Source of the DNA: Streptomyces angustmyceticus
GTDB lineage: Bacteria; Actinomycetota; Actinomycetes; Streptomycetales; Streptomycetaceae
NCBI RefSeq assembly: GCF_019933235.1
Contig: NZ_CP082945.1
Span: forward strand, 4,377,501-4,441,500
Length of the DNA stretch: 64,000 nt
Direction: 5' to 3'
A program made the position numbers and the translations under genes. Under the pieces are notes generated by a model. That model was given only the letters and a program-made list of their open reading frames with translations, did not search any database and was not told the origin of the DNA. Below are positions 9,749-18,466 of this stretch, piece by piece; within the stretch, counting starts at the first letter, position 1, and every line of letters starts with the position of its first letter.

Positions 9749-10537
9749 TCAGCGGGCGTCTTCGGGCAGCAGCCGCGCCAGGGTGCGTACGGCGCGGTAC
9801 TGGAGGGTCTTGATCGCGCCCTCGTTCTTGCCCATGACGCGGGCGGTCTCGGCGACCGAGAGGCCCTGCAGGAACCGCAGCGTGACGCACTCCTGCTGCT
9901 GGGGGTTGAGCTTGCGCACCGCCTCCAGCAGGGCGGCGTTGGAGAGGGATTCGAGGACCGAGTCCTCGGGGCTGCGCTCGACCTCGTTGGCGTCGAGCAT
10001 CTCTCCGGTGGTGACTTCCAGGCGGAAGCGCGAGGACTTGAAGTGGTCGGCGACCAGGTTGCGGGCGATGGTCACGAGCCAGGCGCCGAAGTCGCGGCCC
10101 TGCCAGGTGAAGGTGCCGATGCGGCGCAGGGCGCGCAGAAAGGTCTCGCTGGTGAGGTCCTCGGCCGTGGCGCGGCCGCCCACGCGGTAGTAGATGTACC
10201 GGTAGACGGTGTCGGCGTACTGGTCGTAGAGCCGGCCGAAGGCGTCGGCCTCGCCCGCCTGGGCTCGTTCGACGAGGTCCATCATGCGACGGCTGTCGCT
10301 GTCGGCGGGGCGACGGGCGGTGGTCGTGCCGGTGCCGGAGCGGCGGGTTCTGCCGGCGGTGGCCTTGCCGACCGCAGCGCTCCCGTCGGCCAGGGCGTAG
10401 CAGGGTCCGGCGGCGGGGACGGCTGAGGCGAATGCGGGGACGGCGTACGCGGTGGGGACAAAACTGCGCAGGTGGTCGACGAGTGTCGTACGCAGCGTAG
10501 CCAGGCCCGAGGCGTCAACCCCGACGTGTGGGTACAC
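9749..10537 (-). CDS. bldN: BldN, ECF sigma factor with N-terminal pro-sequence
   Basis: A 262-aa ECF RNA polymerase sigma factor required for aerial development (AdsA in S. griseus). Residues 1 to about 86 are an unusual extension (MYPHVGVDASGLATLR...) that in S. coelicolor is removed proteolytically to give mature sigma. Region 2 (FGRLYDQYADTVYRYIYYRV, ATAEDLTSETFLRAL) and region 4 (FLQGLSVAETARVMGKNEGA, then IKTLQYRAVRTLARL) are complete. The GTG start follows GGGAG at 4 nt. The upstream region holds a long inverted repeat. Its partner rsbN is 280 bp downstream. Confidence 0.95.
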   Translation of the reverse strand: MYPHVGVDASGLATLRTTLVDHLRSFVPTAYAVPAFASAVPAAGPCYALADGSAAVGKATAGRTRRSGTGTTTARRPADSDSRRMMDLVERAQAGEADAFGRLYDQYADTVYRYIYYRVGGRATAEDLTSETFLRALRRIGTFTWQGRDFGAWLVTIARNLVADHFKSSRFRLEVTTGEMLDANEVERSPEDSVLESLSNAALLEAVRKLNPQQQECVTLRFLQGLSVAETARVMGKNEGAIKTLQYRAVRTLARLLPEDAR

Positions 10538-10660
10538 GGGACTCCCAGAGGCAGAGCTTCCATCACGTGCAGTGCGGGACCGTTCACTCGTCGTAGGGAC
10601 GTGTGGGTTCCGGATTGCGTCTGAGGAGAATAACGCTTCGTACAGGCAGCGCTACACCCA

Positions 10661-10732
10661 GTTGCTCAAATCATCGATTAGTTACGGTCCGTGCCGGGTT
10701 CGTGGCAGATTCAGTATCGATTACTGAGCAAC
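10661..10732. promoter_or_regulatory. inverted repeat in the bldN upstream region
   Basis: GTTGCTCA-AATC-ATCGAT (10661-10678) is mirrored by ATCGAT-TAC-TGAGCAAC (10716-10732), with 37 nt between the arms. Each arm holds two matching blocks (8 and 6 bp). It lies 124-195 bp upstream of the bldN start in the 330-bp gap 10538-10867, which holds no gene. It may be paired operator sites or a cruciform-like control element. Confidence 0.55.
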
Positions 10733-10867
10733 TTTTGATCGGAAGGAAACGCAATCTGCCTGGTTGGAGGGCGTGTTGTGGCTGACCGGCAGCAACGGGA
10801 CTGAGCGGACGGCTCAGGGGGTAGGGAGTGGGGATGGCCCGCCGTCCCGTACGGCTATCGGGCCTGG

Positions 10868-11851
10868 TCAGCGGCGTCGGCGCTGCAGTGCGACCGCGGC
10901 CGCGGCGCCGCCCGCGAGGGCGCCCACGCCGGCCGCCGCGGGGATGCCGATCTTGGCGGCCTTGCGGCCGGTCCGGTAGTCGCGCAGCCGCCACCCCTGC
11001 TCCCGGGCGTGCTTGCGCAGCCGGCTGTCAGGGTTGATCGCATAGGGGTGCCCGACGAGCGAGAGCATCGGGATGTCGTTGGCGGAGTCGCTGTAGGCGG
11101 CGCAGTGCGAGAGGTCCAGGCCCTCCGCGGAGGCCAGGGCGCGGACCGCCTCGGCCTTGGCCGGGCCGTGCAGCGGCTCGCCGACCAGCTTGCCCGTGTA
11201 GACCCCGCCGACGGACTCGGCGACGGTGCCCAGCGCGCCGGTCAGGCCGAGCCGGCGGGCGATGATCGTCGCCGTCTCGACCGGGGCCGCGGTCACCAGC
11301 CACACCTTCTGGCCCGCGTCGAGGTGCGCCTGGGCGAGGGCCCGGGTGCCGGGCCAGACCCGCTCGGCCATGTACTCGTCGTAGATCTCCTCGCCGATGG
11401 ACATCAGCTCGGCGACGCGGTGGCCCTGGACGATGGACAGCGCGCTGTTGCGGACGTCCGCCATGTGCTCGGGGTTCTCCGAGCCGGCCAGCCGGAAGTA
11501 GATCTGCTGCCAGGCGAAGCGGGCGAGGTCGCGCTTGTGGAAGAAGTGCCGCTTGTACAGGCCGCGGCCGAAGTGGAACAGCGCGGCGCCCTGCATGACG
11601 GTGTTGTCCAGGTCGAAGAAGGCGGCGGCCGCCGTGTCCCCGACGACCGGGAAGTCCGGCTCCGCCGGGGTCTCGGTCTCCTCGGCGGGCGGTGCCTCCT
11701 GGGAGGACTTCCGGGCGGCCTCGGCCGCGGCCTCGCCGGCCAGCACGCTACGGGCCGTGGCGGGGCGTCTGCGGCGGGGGAACCAGCCCAGGGACAGCAG
11801 CGCCGCGGTGGGGCTGCGGCGGGGGCGGTGAGCGGGCGACGGGCGGGCCAT
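10868..11851 (-). CDS. HAD-IB family phosphatase (SerB-like) with C-terminal membrane segment
   Basis: A 327-aa HAD-IB hydrolase. Motif I is FFDLDNTV with Asp80 and Asp82, motif II VWLVTAAP, motif III the lysine of GPAKAEAV, motif IV AYSDSANDIPML. The subfamily includes phosphoserine phosphatase-like enzymes. The first ~70 residues are basic and disordered; residues ~303-322 (GIPAAAGVGALAGGAAAAVA) form a hydrophobic tail followed by QRRRR, so it may be membrane-anchored. It lies upstream of bldN on the same strand, conserved in this position in Streptomyces, but its role is unknown. Confidence 0.88.
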   Translation of the reverse strand: MARPSPAHRPRRSPTAALLSLGWFPRRRRPATARSVLAGEAAAEAARKSSQEAPPAEETETPAEPDFPVVGDTAAAAFFDLDNTVMQGAALFHFGRGLYKRHFFHKRDLARFAWQQIYFRLAGSENPEHMADVRNSALSIVQGHRVAELMSIGEEIYDEYMAERVWPGTRALAQAHLDAGQKVWLVTAAPVETATIIARRLGLTGALGTVAESVGGVYTGKLVGEPLHGPAKAEAVRALASAEGLDLSHCAAYSDSANDIPMLSLVGHPYAINPDSRLRKHAREQGWRLRDYRTGRKAAKIGIPAAAGVGALAGGAAAAVALQRRRR

Positions 11852-11996
11852 GGCGCTAGCGTAGCCAGTTTGTTCGGTGCAGCCGGTTACGGGCGCGTGT
11901 CCGGACGGCCCGCGCCGGTGGACGGTCGCGTTACGGCCATCCGCGGCGGCGTGTGCCGGGGCGCCTCGCGCGGCCCGGTGGAGCGGGAAGTGTGGA

Positions 11997-12275
11997 TCAT
12001 GCGCCCAGCGCTGTGCGCAGGCGTTTCGGGTCGACGCGCCAGAAATCGTGCTGGGCGCCGTCGACGAGGATGACCGGAATCTGCTCCCAGTACTTGCGGT
12101 GCAGCTCCGCGTCCTCGGTGATGTCCTTCTTCTCCCAGGACGCGCCGGTCTCCGCGCACACCTTCTCGATCACGGCCTGGGCGTCGTCGCAGAGGTGGCA
12201 GCCCGGCTTGCCGACGAGGGTGACCATCCGGTCGGCGGGGTTCTTGCGGGGGCTGCGGCTGAACAAGGGGGCCAT
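11997..12275 (-). CDS. glutaredoxin-like thiol protein (DUF836 type)
   Basis: A 92-aa thioredoxin-fold protein with the redox motif GCHLC at about residues 25-29, a KKDITED segment and the cis-proline of QIPVILVDG. Size and motif place it with the short glutaredoxin/DUF836 proteins. It is divergent from rex, the NADH/NAD+ sensor, across a 400-bp gap, which fits a redox role. The partner reductant is unknown. Confidence 0.88.
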   Translation of the reverse strand: MAPLFSRSPRKNPADRMVTLVGKPGCHLCDDAQAVIEKVCAETGASWEKKDITEDAELHRKYWEQIPVILVDGAQHDFWRVDPKRLRTALGA

Positions 12276-12676
12276 GGGGCCATTGTGCCGGGTCGCCGCG
12301 GCGGGCGGGCGCGGCGTACCGGCGCGGCGTACGGGCCGGATCCGGGGCCGCCGGGCGGGGCGGCGGGGCGCGTTCGCGGTCGCCAGGTTCGATTACCATC
12401 GGTGGGCGATTTGTAGGTTTCCGGGGGTATAGCGGTGAGGAGTGAGGGCCCGTGCTCCCGTGGGTGCTGCCGCGTTTCGCGGGCGGCGCGAGCGAACGGC
12501 GCGACGTGGGAGTTGGTTCCGCGGCGGCCTGTAATAGGCGCGTGACCCCCATCACTTTGGGCGGACAAACCGGACACCATCTTTGTGCACGCGTTCACAA
12601 AGACATAGCCTGCAGAAGACAGGGCGGTCGGGTTCCATGCGGTCGCCCGCAGCCCCGCTCTACCCGCAGGAGCACC
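12276..12676. other. divergent intergenic region between glutaredoxin-like gene and rex
   Basis: About 400 bp with no convincing gene. It contains the Rex operator at 12583-12600 and must carry the promoters for both flanking genes. Open frames that run through it lack an SD sequence and coding character. Confidence 0.6.
12583..12600. promoter_or_regulatory. Rex operator (ROP) of the rex-hemACD operon
   Basis: TTGTGCACGCGTTCACAA is an 18-bp near-perfect dyad matching the ROP consensus TTGTGAAnnnnTTCACAA at all but two left-arm positions (C and C for A and A). It lies 77 bp upstream of the rex start, where Rex autoregulates rex-hemACD in S. coelicolor when NADH/NAD+ is low. Confidence 0.9.
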
Positions 12677-13450
12677 GTGGCAACTGGCCGAACTCACCGA
12701 CCGGCGACCCGCAGCCGAGGCATTCCCGAGGCCACCGTCGCCCGGCTTCCGCTGTATCTGCGTGCACTGACCGCGCTCTCCGAGCGCTCGGTCCCCACGG
12801 TCTCCTCCGAGGAACTCGCCGCCGCTGCCGGGGTCAATTCCGCCAAGCTGCGCAAGGACTTCTCCTACCTCGGCTCGTACGGGACCCGCGGGGTCGGCTA
12901 CGACGTGGAGTATCTCGTCTACCAGATCTCGCGCGAGCTGGGGCTGACGCAGGACTGGCCGGTTGTGATCGTCGGTATCGGTAACCTCGGCGCCGCGCTC
13001 GCCAACTACGGCGGCTTCGCCTCCCGCGGCTTCCGGGTCGCCGCGCTGATCGACGCCGACCCGGCCATGGCCGGCAAGCCCGTCGCGGGCATCGGCGTCC
13101 AGCACACGGACGAGCTGGAGCACATCATCGAGAGCAACGGCGTCTCGATCGGCGTCATCGCGACGCCGGCCGGGGCCGCCCAGCAGGTCTGCGACCGCCT
13201 GGTCGCCGCCGGTGTCACCTCGATCCTCAACTTCGCGCCGACCGTGCTGACCGTCCCCGACGGGGTGGACGTGCGCAAGGTCGACCTGTCGATAGAGCTG
13301 CAGATCCTCGCCTTCCACGAGCAGCGCAAGGCGGGTGAGGAGGCCGGGCCCGACGGGAGCGCCGCGGCCACCGCAGCCCGTGCCGCCGCCGCCGTGGCCG
13401 GCGACCGCAAGGGACCTGACGGGGACATGCCCGCCGTGATGCCGGCATGA
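12677..13450 (+). CDS. rex: Rex, redox-sensing NADH/NAD+-responsive repressor
   Basis: A 257-aa repressor. The winged helix occupies about residues 15-85 (IPEATVARLPLYLRAL; GVNSAKLRKDFSYLGSYGTR with the recognition helix), followed by a Rossmann domain with VVIVGIGNLGAALANYGGF binding NAD(H), and a domain-swap C-terminal helix (SIELQILAFHEQRK). Past residue 220 it has an Ala-rich tail. The GTG start gives the family length; the open frame upstream crosses the operator and is not coding. It releases DNA when NADH binds and so links haem and respiratory gene expression to redox state. Its stop overlaps hemA (ATGA). Confidence 0.95.
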   Translation: MATGRTHRPATRSRGIPEATVARLPLYLRALTALSERSVPTVSSEELAAAAGVNSAKLRKDFSYLGSYGTRGVGYDVEYLVYQISRELGLTQDWPVVIVGIGNLGAALANYGGFASRGFRVAALIDADPAMAGKPVAGIGVQHTDELEHIIESNGVSIGVIATPAGAAQQVCDRLVAAGVTSILNFAPTVLTVPDGVDVRKVDLSIELQILAFHEQRKAGEEAGPDGSAAATAARAAAAVAGDRKGPDGDMPAVMPA

Positions 13451-14814
13451 CTCTCCTCGTCGTCGGACTGAGCCACCGCAGCGCGCCGGTGAGCGTGCTG
13501 GAGCGGGCCGCACTCGCCCCCGAGGCGCGCGGCAAGCTGCTGCAGGACGCGGTGTCGGCCGAGCCGGTCACCGAGTCCGCGGTGCTCTCCACCTGCAACC
13601 GCATCGAGCTCTACGCCGACGTGGACAAGTTCCACGCCGGTGTCGCCGAACTCTCCACCCTCCTGGCCCGCCACAGCGGCGCCGGCCTGGAGGAGCTCAC
13701 CCCTTATCTCTACGTCCACTACGAGGACCGCGCCGTCCACCACCTCTTCTCGGTGGCCTGCGGCCTGGACTCGATGGTCGTCGGCGAGGGCCAGATCCTC
13801 GGGCAGATCAAGGACGCGCTGGCCGTCGCCCAGGAACTGCACACCGCGGGACGGCTGCTGAACGACCTGTTCCAGCAGGCGCTGCGGGTCGGCAAGCGCG
13901 CCCACAGCGAGACCGGTATCGACAAGGCCGGGCAGTCGCTCGTCACCTTCGGGCTGGAGCAGCTCGCGGGCGGCCGGGACGTCGAGGACTGGGCGCGCGG
14001 CAAGCGGGCGCTGGTCATCGGCGCCGGTTCGATGTCGTCGCTGGCCGCCACCACCCTCGTCCGGGCCGGTGTCGGCGAGCTGGCCGTCGCCAACCGCACC
14101 GTCGAGCGCGCCGAGCGGCTCGTGCGGATCCTCACCGAGCCGGGCGGCCCCGGCGCCGCGAACGGGCTCGCCGCCCGCGCGGCCGCCATGACCTCCGTCC
14201 CGGCCGAGCTGGCGCTGGCCGACATCGTCGTCTCCTGTACCGGCGCGACCGGCCTGGTCCTGGCCGGCGAGATGGTCGCGGCCGCGCGCGAGGGGACCGC
14301 GGCGCCGCTGGCGCTGCTGGACCTCGCGATGCCGCGGGACATAGACGCCGCGGTCCACCGGATCGAGGGCGCGCACCTCGTCGACATCGAATCGCTGGCC
14401 GACGCGTCCGCGGACGCGCCGATGGCGGCCGACGTGGACAAGGTGCGCGGCATCGTCTCCGACGAGGTGGCCGCGTTCGGCGCCGCCCAGCGGGCCGCGC
14501 ACATCACCCCCACCGTGGTCGCCCTGCGCACCATGGCCGCCGATGTCGTCGCCGGTGAGATCGCCCGGCTCGACGGCAGGCTCCCCGACCTGGACGACAA
14601 GCAGCGCGCCGAGATCACCCAGACCGTGCGCCGCGTCGTCGACAAGCTCCTGCACGCGCCCACCGTCCGGGTCAAGCAGCTGGCCAGCGAGCCCGGCGGC
14701 GCCGGGTACGCGGACGCCCTGCGGGAACTCTTCGACCTCGACCCCCAGACGGTCGCCGCCGTCAGCCGGGCCGACACGCGCGCCGACAGGCACGATGCAC
14801 GGGAGCGGGCATGA
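13447..14814 (+). CDS. hemA: glutamyl-tRNA reductase
   Basis: A 455-aa NADPH-dependent enzyme producing glutamate-1-semialdehyde from Glu-tRNA, the first committed step of C5-pathway tetrapyrrole synthesis. The catalytic cysteine is Cys50 in STCNRIE; the VVGEGQILGQIKDA signature follows, then the NADPH-binding ALVIGAGSMSSLAA and the C-terminal dimerisation helices. The ATG overlaps the rex stop and its own stop overlaps hemC (ATGA both times), so the operon is translationally coupled and under Rex control. Confidence 0.96.
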   Translation: MTLLVVGLSHRSAPVSVLERAALAPEARGKLLQDAVSAEPVTESAVLSTCNRIELYADVDKFHAGVAELSTLLARHSGAGLEELTPYLYVHYEDRAVHHLFSVACGLDSMVVGEGQILGQIKDALAVAQELHTAGRLLNDLFQQALRVGKRAHSETGIDKAGQSLVTFGLEQLAGGRDVEDWARGKRALVIGAGSMSSLAATTLVRAGVGELAVANRTVERAERLVRILTEPGGPGAANGLAARAAAMTSVPAELALADIVVSCTGATGLVLAGEMVAAAREGTAAPLALLDLAMPRDIDAAVHRIEGAHLVDIESLADASADAPMAADVDKVRGIVSDEVAAFGAAQRAAHITPTVVALRTMAADVVAGEIARLDGRLPDLDDKQRAEITQTVRRVVDKLLHAPTVRVKQLASEPGGAGYADALRELFDLDPQTVAAVSRADTRADRHDARERA

Positions 14815-15827
14815 CCGACAGCACGACGAGAGCACTGCGGCTGGGCACGCGGCGCAGCAAGCTCGCCATGGCCCAGTCCGGGCAGGTCGCCGAGGCGGTG
14901 CGCGCGCTGACGGGCCGCGCCGTCGAACTGGTGGAGATCACCACCTACGGCGACACCTCCCGTGAGCACCTCGCGCAGATCGGCGGCACCGGCGTCTTCG
15001 TCTCCGCGCTGCGCGACGCACTGCTCGCCGGGGAGATCGACTTCGCCGTCCACTCCCTCAAGGACCTGCCCACCACGCAGCCCGACGACCTGACGCTGGC
15101 CGCGATACCCGTACGGGAGGACCCCCGGGACGCGCTGATCGCCAGGGACGGGCTCCGGTTCGAGCAGCTGCCGGACGGCGCGCGGGTGGGGACGGGGTCC
15201 CCCCGGAGGATGGCGCAGCTCAACGCCTGGGCCAGGTCGCTGGGCCGGCGTGTGGAGACCGTGCCGATACGCGGGAACATCGACACCCGCATCGGCTTCG
15301 TCGAGAAGGGGGAACTGGACGCGGTCGTACTGGCCGCCGCCGGACTCACCCGGATCGGCCGGATCGACGAGGCGACGCAGCTGCTGTCGCCCGACGTGGT
15401 TTTGCCCGCCCCCGGCCAGGGGGCACTGGCGATCGAGTGTGCCGCGGTCAACGTGGACCTCGTCGCCCGGCTCGCCGAGCTCGACGACCCGGACACCCGG
15501 GCCGCCGTGACCGCCGAGCGTTCCCTGCTCGCCGCCCTGGAGGCCGGCTGTTCCGCACCCGTCGGGGCGCTGGCCGACCTTTCCCCCGGCTCTCGACTTC
15601 GTTCGAGCGGGGCAGGCCCCACGGCCGGCGAGCAGGTTGTCACCGAATTGCATCTGCGCGGTGTCGTCGGCACGACCGACGGCAGCACGCTGGTGCAACT
15701 GTCCACCACCGGGCACGTACCCGCCTCTCCCGACGACGTGTCGGCCCCGCTCATGCTGGGCCGTGAACTCGCCGCCGAGATGCTCGCAAAGGGTGCGGCC
15801 GGTCTTATGGGGGAGCGAGCACTTTGA
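14811..15827 (+). CDS. hemC: porphobilinogen deaminase (hydroxymethylbilane synthase)
   Basis: A 338-aa cytosolic enzyme condensing four porphobilinogens into hydroxymethylbilane. The N-terminus LRLGTRRSKLAMAQS, the FAVHSLKDLPT motif with the catalytic Asp, the GSPRRMAQL and IRGNIDTR arginine patches are all present, and Cys247 in EAGCSAPVGALA binds the dipyrromethane cofactor. A short insertion (LSPGSRLRSSGAGPTAG) follows the cofactor loop. It overlaps hemA by 4 bp and its TGA overlaps the TTG start of hemD. Confidence 0.96.
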   Translation: MTDSTTRALRLGTRRSKLAMAQSGQVAEAVRALTGRAVELVEITTYGDTSREHLAQIGGTGVFVSALRDALLAGEIDFAVHSLKDLPTTQPDDLTLAAIPVREDPRDALIARDGLRFEQLPDGARVGTGSPRRMAQLNAWARSLGRRVETVPIRGNIDTRIGFVEKGELDAVVLAAAGLTRIGRIDEATQLLSPDVVLPAPGQGALAIECAAVNVDLVARLAELDDPDTRAAVTAERSLLAALEAGCSAPVGALADLSPGSRLRSSGAGPTAGEQVVTELHLRGVVGTTDGSTLVQLSTTGHVPASPDDVSAPLMLGRELAAEMLAKGAAGLMGERAL

Positions 15828-17482
15828 ACCCCACCGCCCCAAACCACTCCGCCTCCGGTCAGGTCACCTTCCTGGGTGCCGGGCCGGGAGACCCGGGTCT
15901 GCTGACGCTGCGTGCCGTGGAGGCGCTGGCCTCCGCGGACGTACTGATCGCCGACCCGCAGGTGCTGGACGTCGTGCGCGTGCATGCCCGCGCACAGGTG
16001 GACACACCACTGCAGGCGTCAGCTGACGAGGCGTCAATCCCCGTCACCCCCAATGGCGTTTCCGCCCTTCGGGACACCGCCAATCTTGTCATGGCGGCGG
16101 CCCGTGCGGGCAAGCGGGTCGTCCGTGCCGTCACCGGGGATCCCGGTCTCGACGGCTACGTCGCCGAGGAGATGCTGGCCTGCGCCGCCGAGGGCATCGT
16201 CTTCGAGGTCGTGCCGGGCATCGCCGCGGCCGTCGGCGTGCCCGCGTACGCCGGTGTCCCGCTGCGGGACGCCGAGGGCACCGACGTCCGCTTCATCGAT
16301 GCCCGCACCGCCGACGCGCGCTGCTGGTCCGAGGTGGGTGCCAGTGACGCCACCGCCGTCGTCTCCACCTCCCTCGACTCGGTGGCCGCGGCCGCCGGGG
16401 AGCTGGTGTCGGCCGGCCGCAAGCCGGACACCCCGCTGACCGTCACCGTCGCCGGCACCACCACCCGCCAGCGCACCTGGACCGCCACCCTCGGGTCGGT
16501 CGCCCAGGTCCTCAAGGCCGCCAAGGTGCTGCCCTCGCCGGACGGCGGCCAGCCGGTCATAGCCGTGGTCGGTGAGCGCAGTGCCGCGGCCCAGCGCGAC
16601 CGTCTGTCGTGGTTCGAGTCCAAGCCGCTCTTCGGCTGGCGGGTGCTCGTGCCGCGGACGAAGGAGCAGGCCGCGTCGCTCTCCGACCAGCTGGTGTCGT
16701 ACGGCGCGGTGCCGCACGAGGTCCCGACCATCGCAGTGGAGCCGCCGCGCACCCCGCAGCAGATGGAGCGCGCGGTCAAGGGCCTGGTCACCGGGCGCTA
16801 CGAGTGGATCGCCTTCACCTCGGTCAACGCCGTCAAGGCCGTCCGGGAGAAGTTCGAGGAGTACGGCCTGGACGCCCGCGCCTTCGCCGGGATCAAGGTC
16901 GCCGCGGTCGGCGAGCAGACCGCCAAGGCGCTGGTCGCCTTCGGCGTGAAGCCCGACCTGGTGCCGAGCGGCGAGCAGTCGGCCGCCGGCCTGCTGGAGG
17001 ACTGGCCGCCCTACGACCCGGTCTTCGACCCGATCGACCGCGTCTTCCTGCCGCGCGCCGACATCGCCACCGAGACCCTGGTCGCCGGGCTGATCGAGCT
17101 GGGCTGGGAGGTCGACGACGTCACGGCCTACCGGACCGTGCGTGCCTCGCCGCCGCCGGCCGAGACCCGCGAGGCGATCAAGGGCGGCGGGTTCGACGCC
17201 GTGCTGTTCACCTCGTCGAGCACCGTGCGGAACCTCGTCGGCATCGCCGGCAAGCCGCACAACGTGACCGTGATCGCCTGTATCGGTCCGGCCACCGCCA
17301 AGACCGCGGAGGAGCACGGGCTGCGGGTCGATGTCATGTCGCCCGAGCCGTCGGTGCACAAGCTGGCCGAGGCGCTGGCGGACTTCGGTGCGGCGCGGCG
17401 CGACGCCGCCGTCGAGGCCGGGGACCCGGTCACCCGGCCGAGCGAGCGGCGTCCCGGGTCGCGCAGACGCGCTCGCAGCTGA
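15824..17482 (+). CDS. hemD: fused uroporphyrinogen-III C-methyltransferase-like / uroporphyrinogen-III synthase
   Basis: A 552-aa two-domain protein. Residues about 12-250 have the tetrapyrrole methylase fold (FLGAGPGDPGLLTLRA; VVPGIAAAVGVPAYAGVP). Residues about 260-530 are the HemD domain (WRVLVPRTKEQA, FTSVNAVKAV, DVMSPEPSVHKL) that cyclises hydroxymethylbilane to uroporphyrinogen III. In the methylase half several usual residues are missing: the YDRL loop reads IADPQV and the GDPFxxGRGGE loop reads VTGDPGLDGYVAEE, so methyltransferase activity may be lost. The TTG start overlaps the hemC stop. It is the last gene of the operon. Confidence 0.93.
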   Translation: MNPTAPNHSASGQVTFLGAGPGDPGLLTLRAVEALASADVLIADPQVLDVVRVHARAQVDTPLQASADEASIPVTPNGVSALRDTANLVMAAARAGKRVVRAVTGDPGLDGYVAEEMLACAAEGIVFEVVPGIAAAVGVPAYAGVPLRDAEGTDVRFIDARTADARCWSEVGASDATAVVSTSLDSVAAAAGELVSAGRKPDTPLTVTVAGTTTRQRTWTATLGSVAQVLKAAKVLPSPDGGQPVIAVVGERSAAAQRDRLSWFESKPLFGWRVLVPRTKEQAASLSDQLVSYGAVPHEVPTIAVEPPRTPQQMERAVKGLVTGRYEWIAFTSVNAVKAVREKFEEYGLDARAFAGIKVAAVGEQTAKALVAFGVKPDLVPSGEQSAAGLLEDWPPYDPVFDPIDRVFLPRADIATETLVAGLIELGWEVDDVTAYRTVRASPPPAETREAIKGGGFDAVLFTSSSTVRNLVGIAGKPHNVTVIACIGPATAKTAEEHGLRVDVMSPEPSVHKLAEALADFGAARRDAAVEAGDPVTRPSERRPGSRRRARS

Positions 17483-17510
17483 GCGGAGCGGCAGCAGCGG
17501 GAACGGCTTG

Positions 17511-17536
17511 AAGGGCGCCCTTTTGGGGGCGCCCTT
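17511..17536 (+). terminator. terminator of the rex-hemACD operon
   Basis: A perfect 10-bp inverted repeat AAGGGCGCCC / GGGCGCCCTT with a 6-nt TTTTGG loop, 28 bp after the hemD stop. It also separates the operon from the convergent hydrolase gene. Confidence 0.9.
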
Positions 17537-17575
17537 CGCGCGTGGGCGGGCGGCCGCCGCCCTCGCCGAGCGGGA

Positions 17576-18367
17576 CTACGCCGTCACCCGCTGCCCCTCA
17601 CCCGCGGCGGCCCGGAGCAGCACGTCGGCGAGCCGGTCCGGGACGGAGAGCATCGGCCAGTGCCCGGTGGCGAGTTCGAAGAAGCCCACATGGGGCTCGG
17701 CGAGCACCTGGAAGCGCGGATCCCCCGACCGCACCAGGGACTCGACCACGGCGATGTCCATCCCCGTGCCGGTGCAGAAGACGCCGGTGCTGGGCAGTTC
17801 GGCGGTGGCACCCGACAGCCGGAGCGGCTGGGTGAGCGCGCCCAGCGGCTGCGGCGAGGCCAGGCGGGCGAGCCGGGCCAGCGCGTCTGCGCTGACGCCT
17901 GCGGTGTTGTTCCAGCCCTGCACGGCGTCGAGTGAAAGCGGGGGGATCCGCCAGCCGTCCTCGGCCCCTTCGGCCCGTTGCCGCCACCCGTCGCGGACCG
18001 CGGGATCGGGCTCGAACGCGTCCACCAGGCTGTGCACCGAGAAACCGTCCATCGGCAGGGGCGCCGACACGTACACGATCCGGGACACCCGGTCCGGGCG
18101 CCGGTCGGCGGCGCCCAGCGCCGGGAAGCTGCCGTGACAGTGCGCGACGAGTACCACCTCGGGCGCGTCCACATGATCGATGAGCTGTACCAGATCCTCG
18201 ATATGGGTCTCCAAGTCCGTTTCCGGGCCCGCCAGATGGCGGCGGTCGCCCAGGCCCGTGAGCGTGGCCGCGTGGGCCTCGGCGCCCCGCTCCCGCAGCC
18301 GCTCCACCACGTCCCGCCACAGCCAGCCGCCCATATGACCGCCCGCCACCAGCACATACGCCGTCAT
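17576..18367 (-). CDS. alpha/beta-hydrolase with cysteine at the nucleophile elbow
   Basis: A 263-aa alpha/beta-hydrolase-fold protein of the esterase/hydroxynitrile-lyase-like type (N-terminus YVLVAGGHMGGWLW, C-terminal TGHWPMLSVPDRLAD with catalytic His). At the nucleophile elbow the sequence is LVAHCHGSFP, with Cys77 where GxSxG enzymes have Ser; the codon is TGT and unambiguous. The ATG at 18367 has GGAGG 7 nt upstream. It is divergent from a MerR regulator, which may control it. Activity, if any, would be a thiol-based variant. Confidence 0.82.
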   Translation of the reverse strand: MTAYVLVAGGHMGGWLWRDVVERLRERGAEAHAATLTGLGDRRHLAGPETDLETHIEDLVQLIDHVDAPEVVLVAHCHGSFPALGAADRRPDRVSRIVYVSAPLPMDGFSVHSLVDAFEPDPAVRDGWRQRAEGAEDGWRIPPLSLDAVQGWNNTAGVSADALARLARLASPQPLGALTQPLRLSGATAELPSTGVFCTGTGMDIAVVESLVRSGDPRFQVLAEPHVGFFELATGHWPMLSVPDRLADVLLRAAAGEGQRVTA

Positions 18368-18439
18368 CAACGCCTCCTCGTACAGCTCGGCCGCGCGGCC
18401 GGACCCCCGTTGACCCGGCCGCGCATGCCGTTACGGTAG

Positions 18440-18461
18440 GAACTCCCCCTGAGGGAGGTTC
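18440..18461. promoter_or_regulatory. MerR-type operator upstream of the merR gene
   Basis: A near-palindrome running from GAACTCCC through CCTGAG to GGAGGTTC, placed just before the start codon of the MerR gene. This is the usual form and place of a MerR-family autoregulatory site lying between promoter elements. Confidence 0.65.
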
Positions 18462-18466
18462 AAGGC

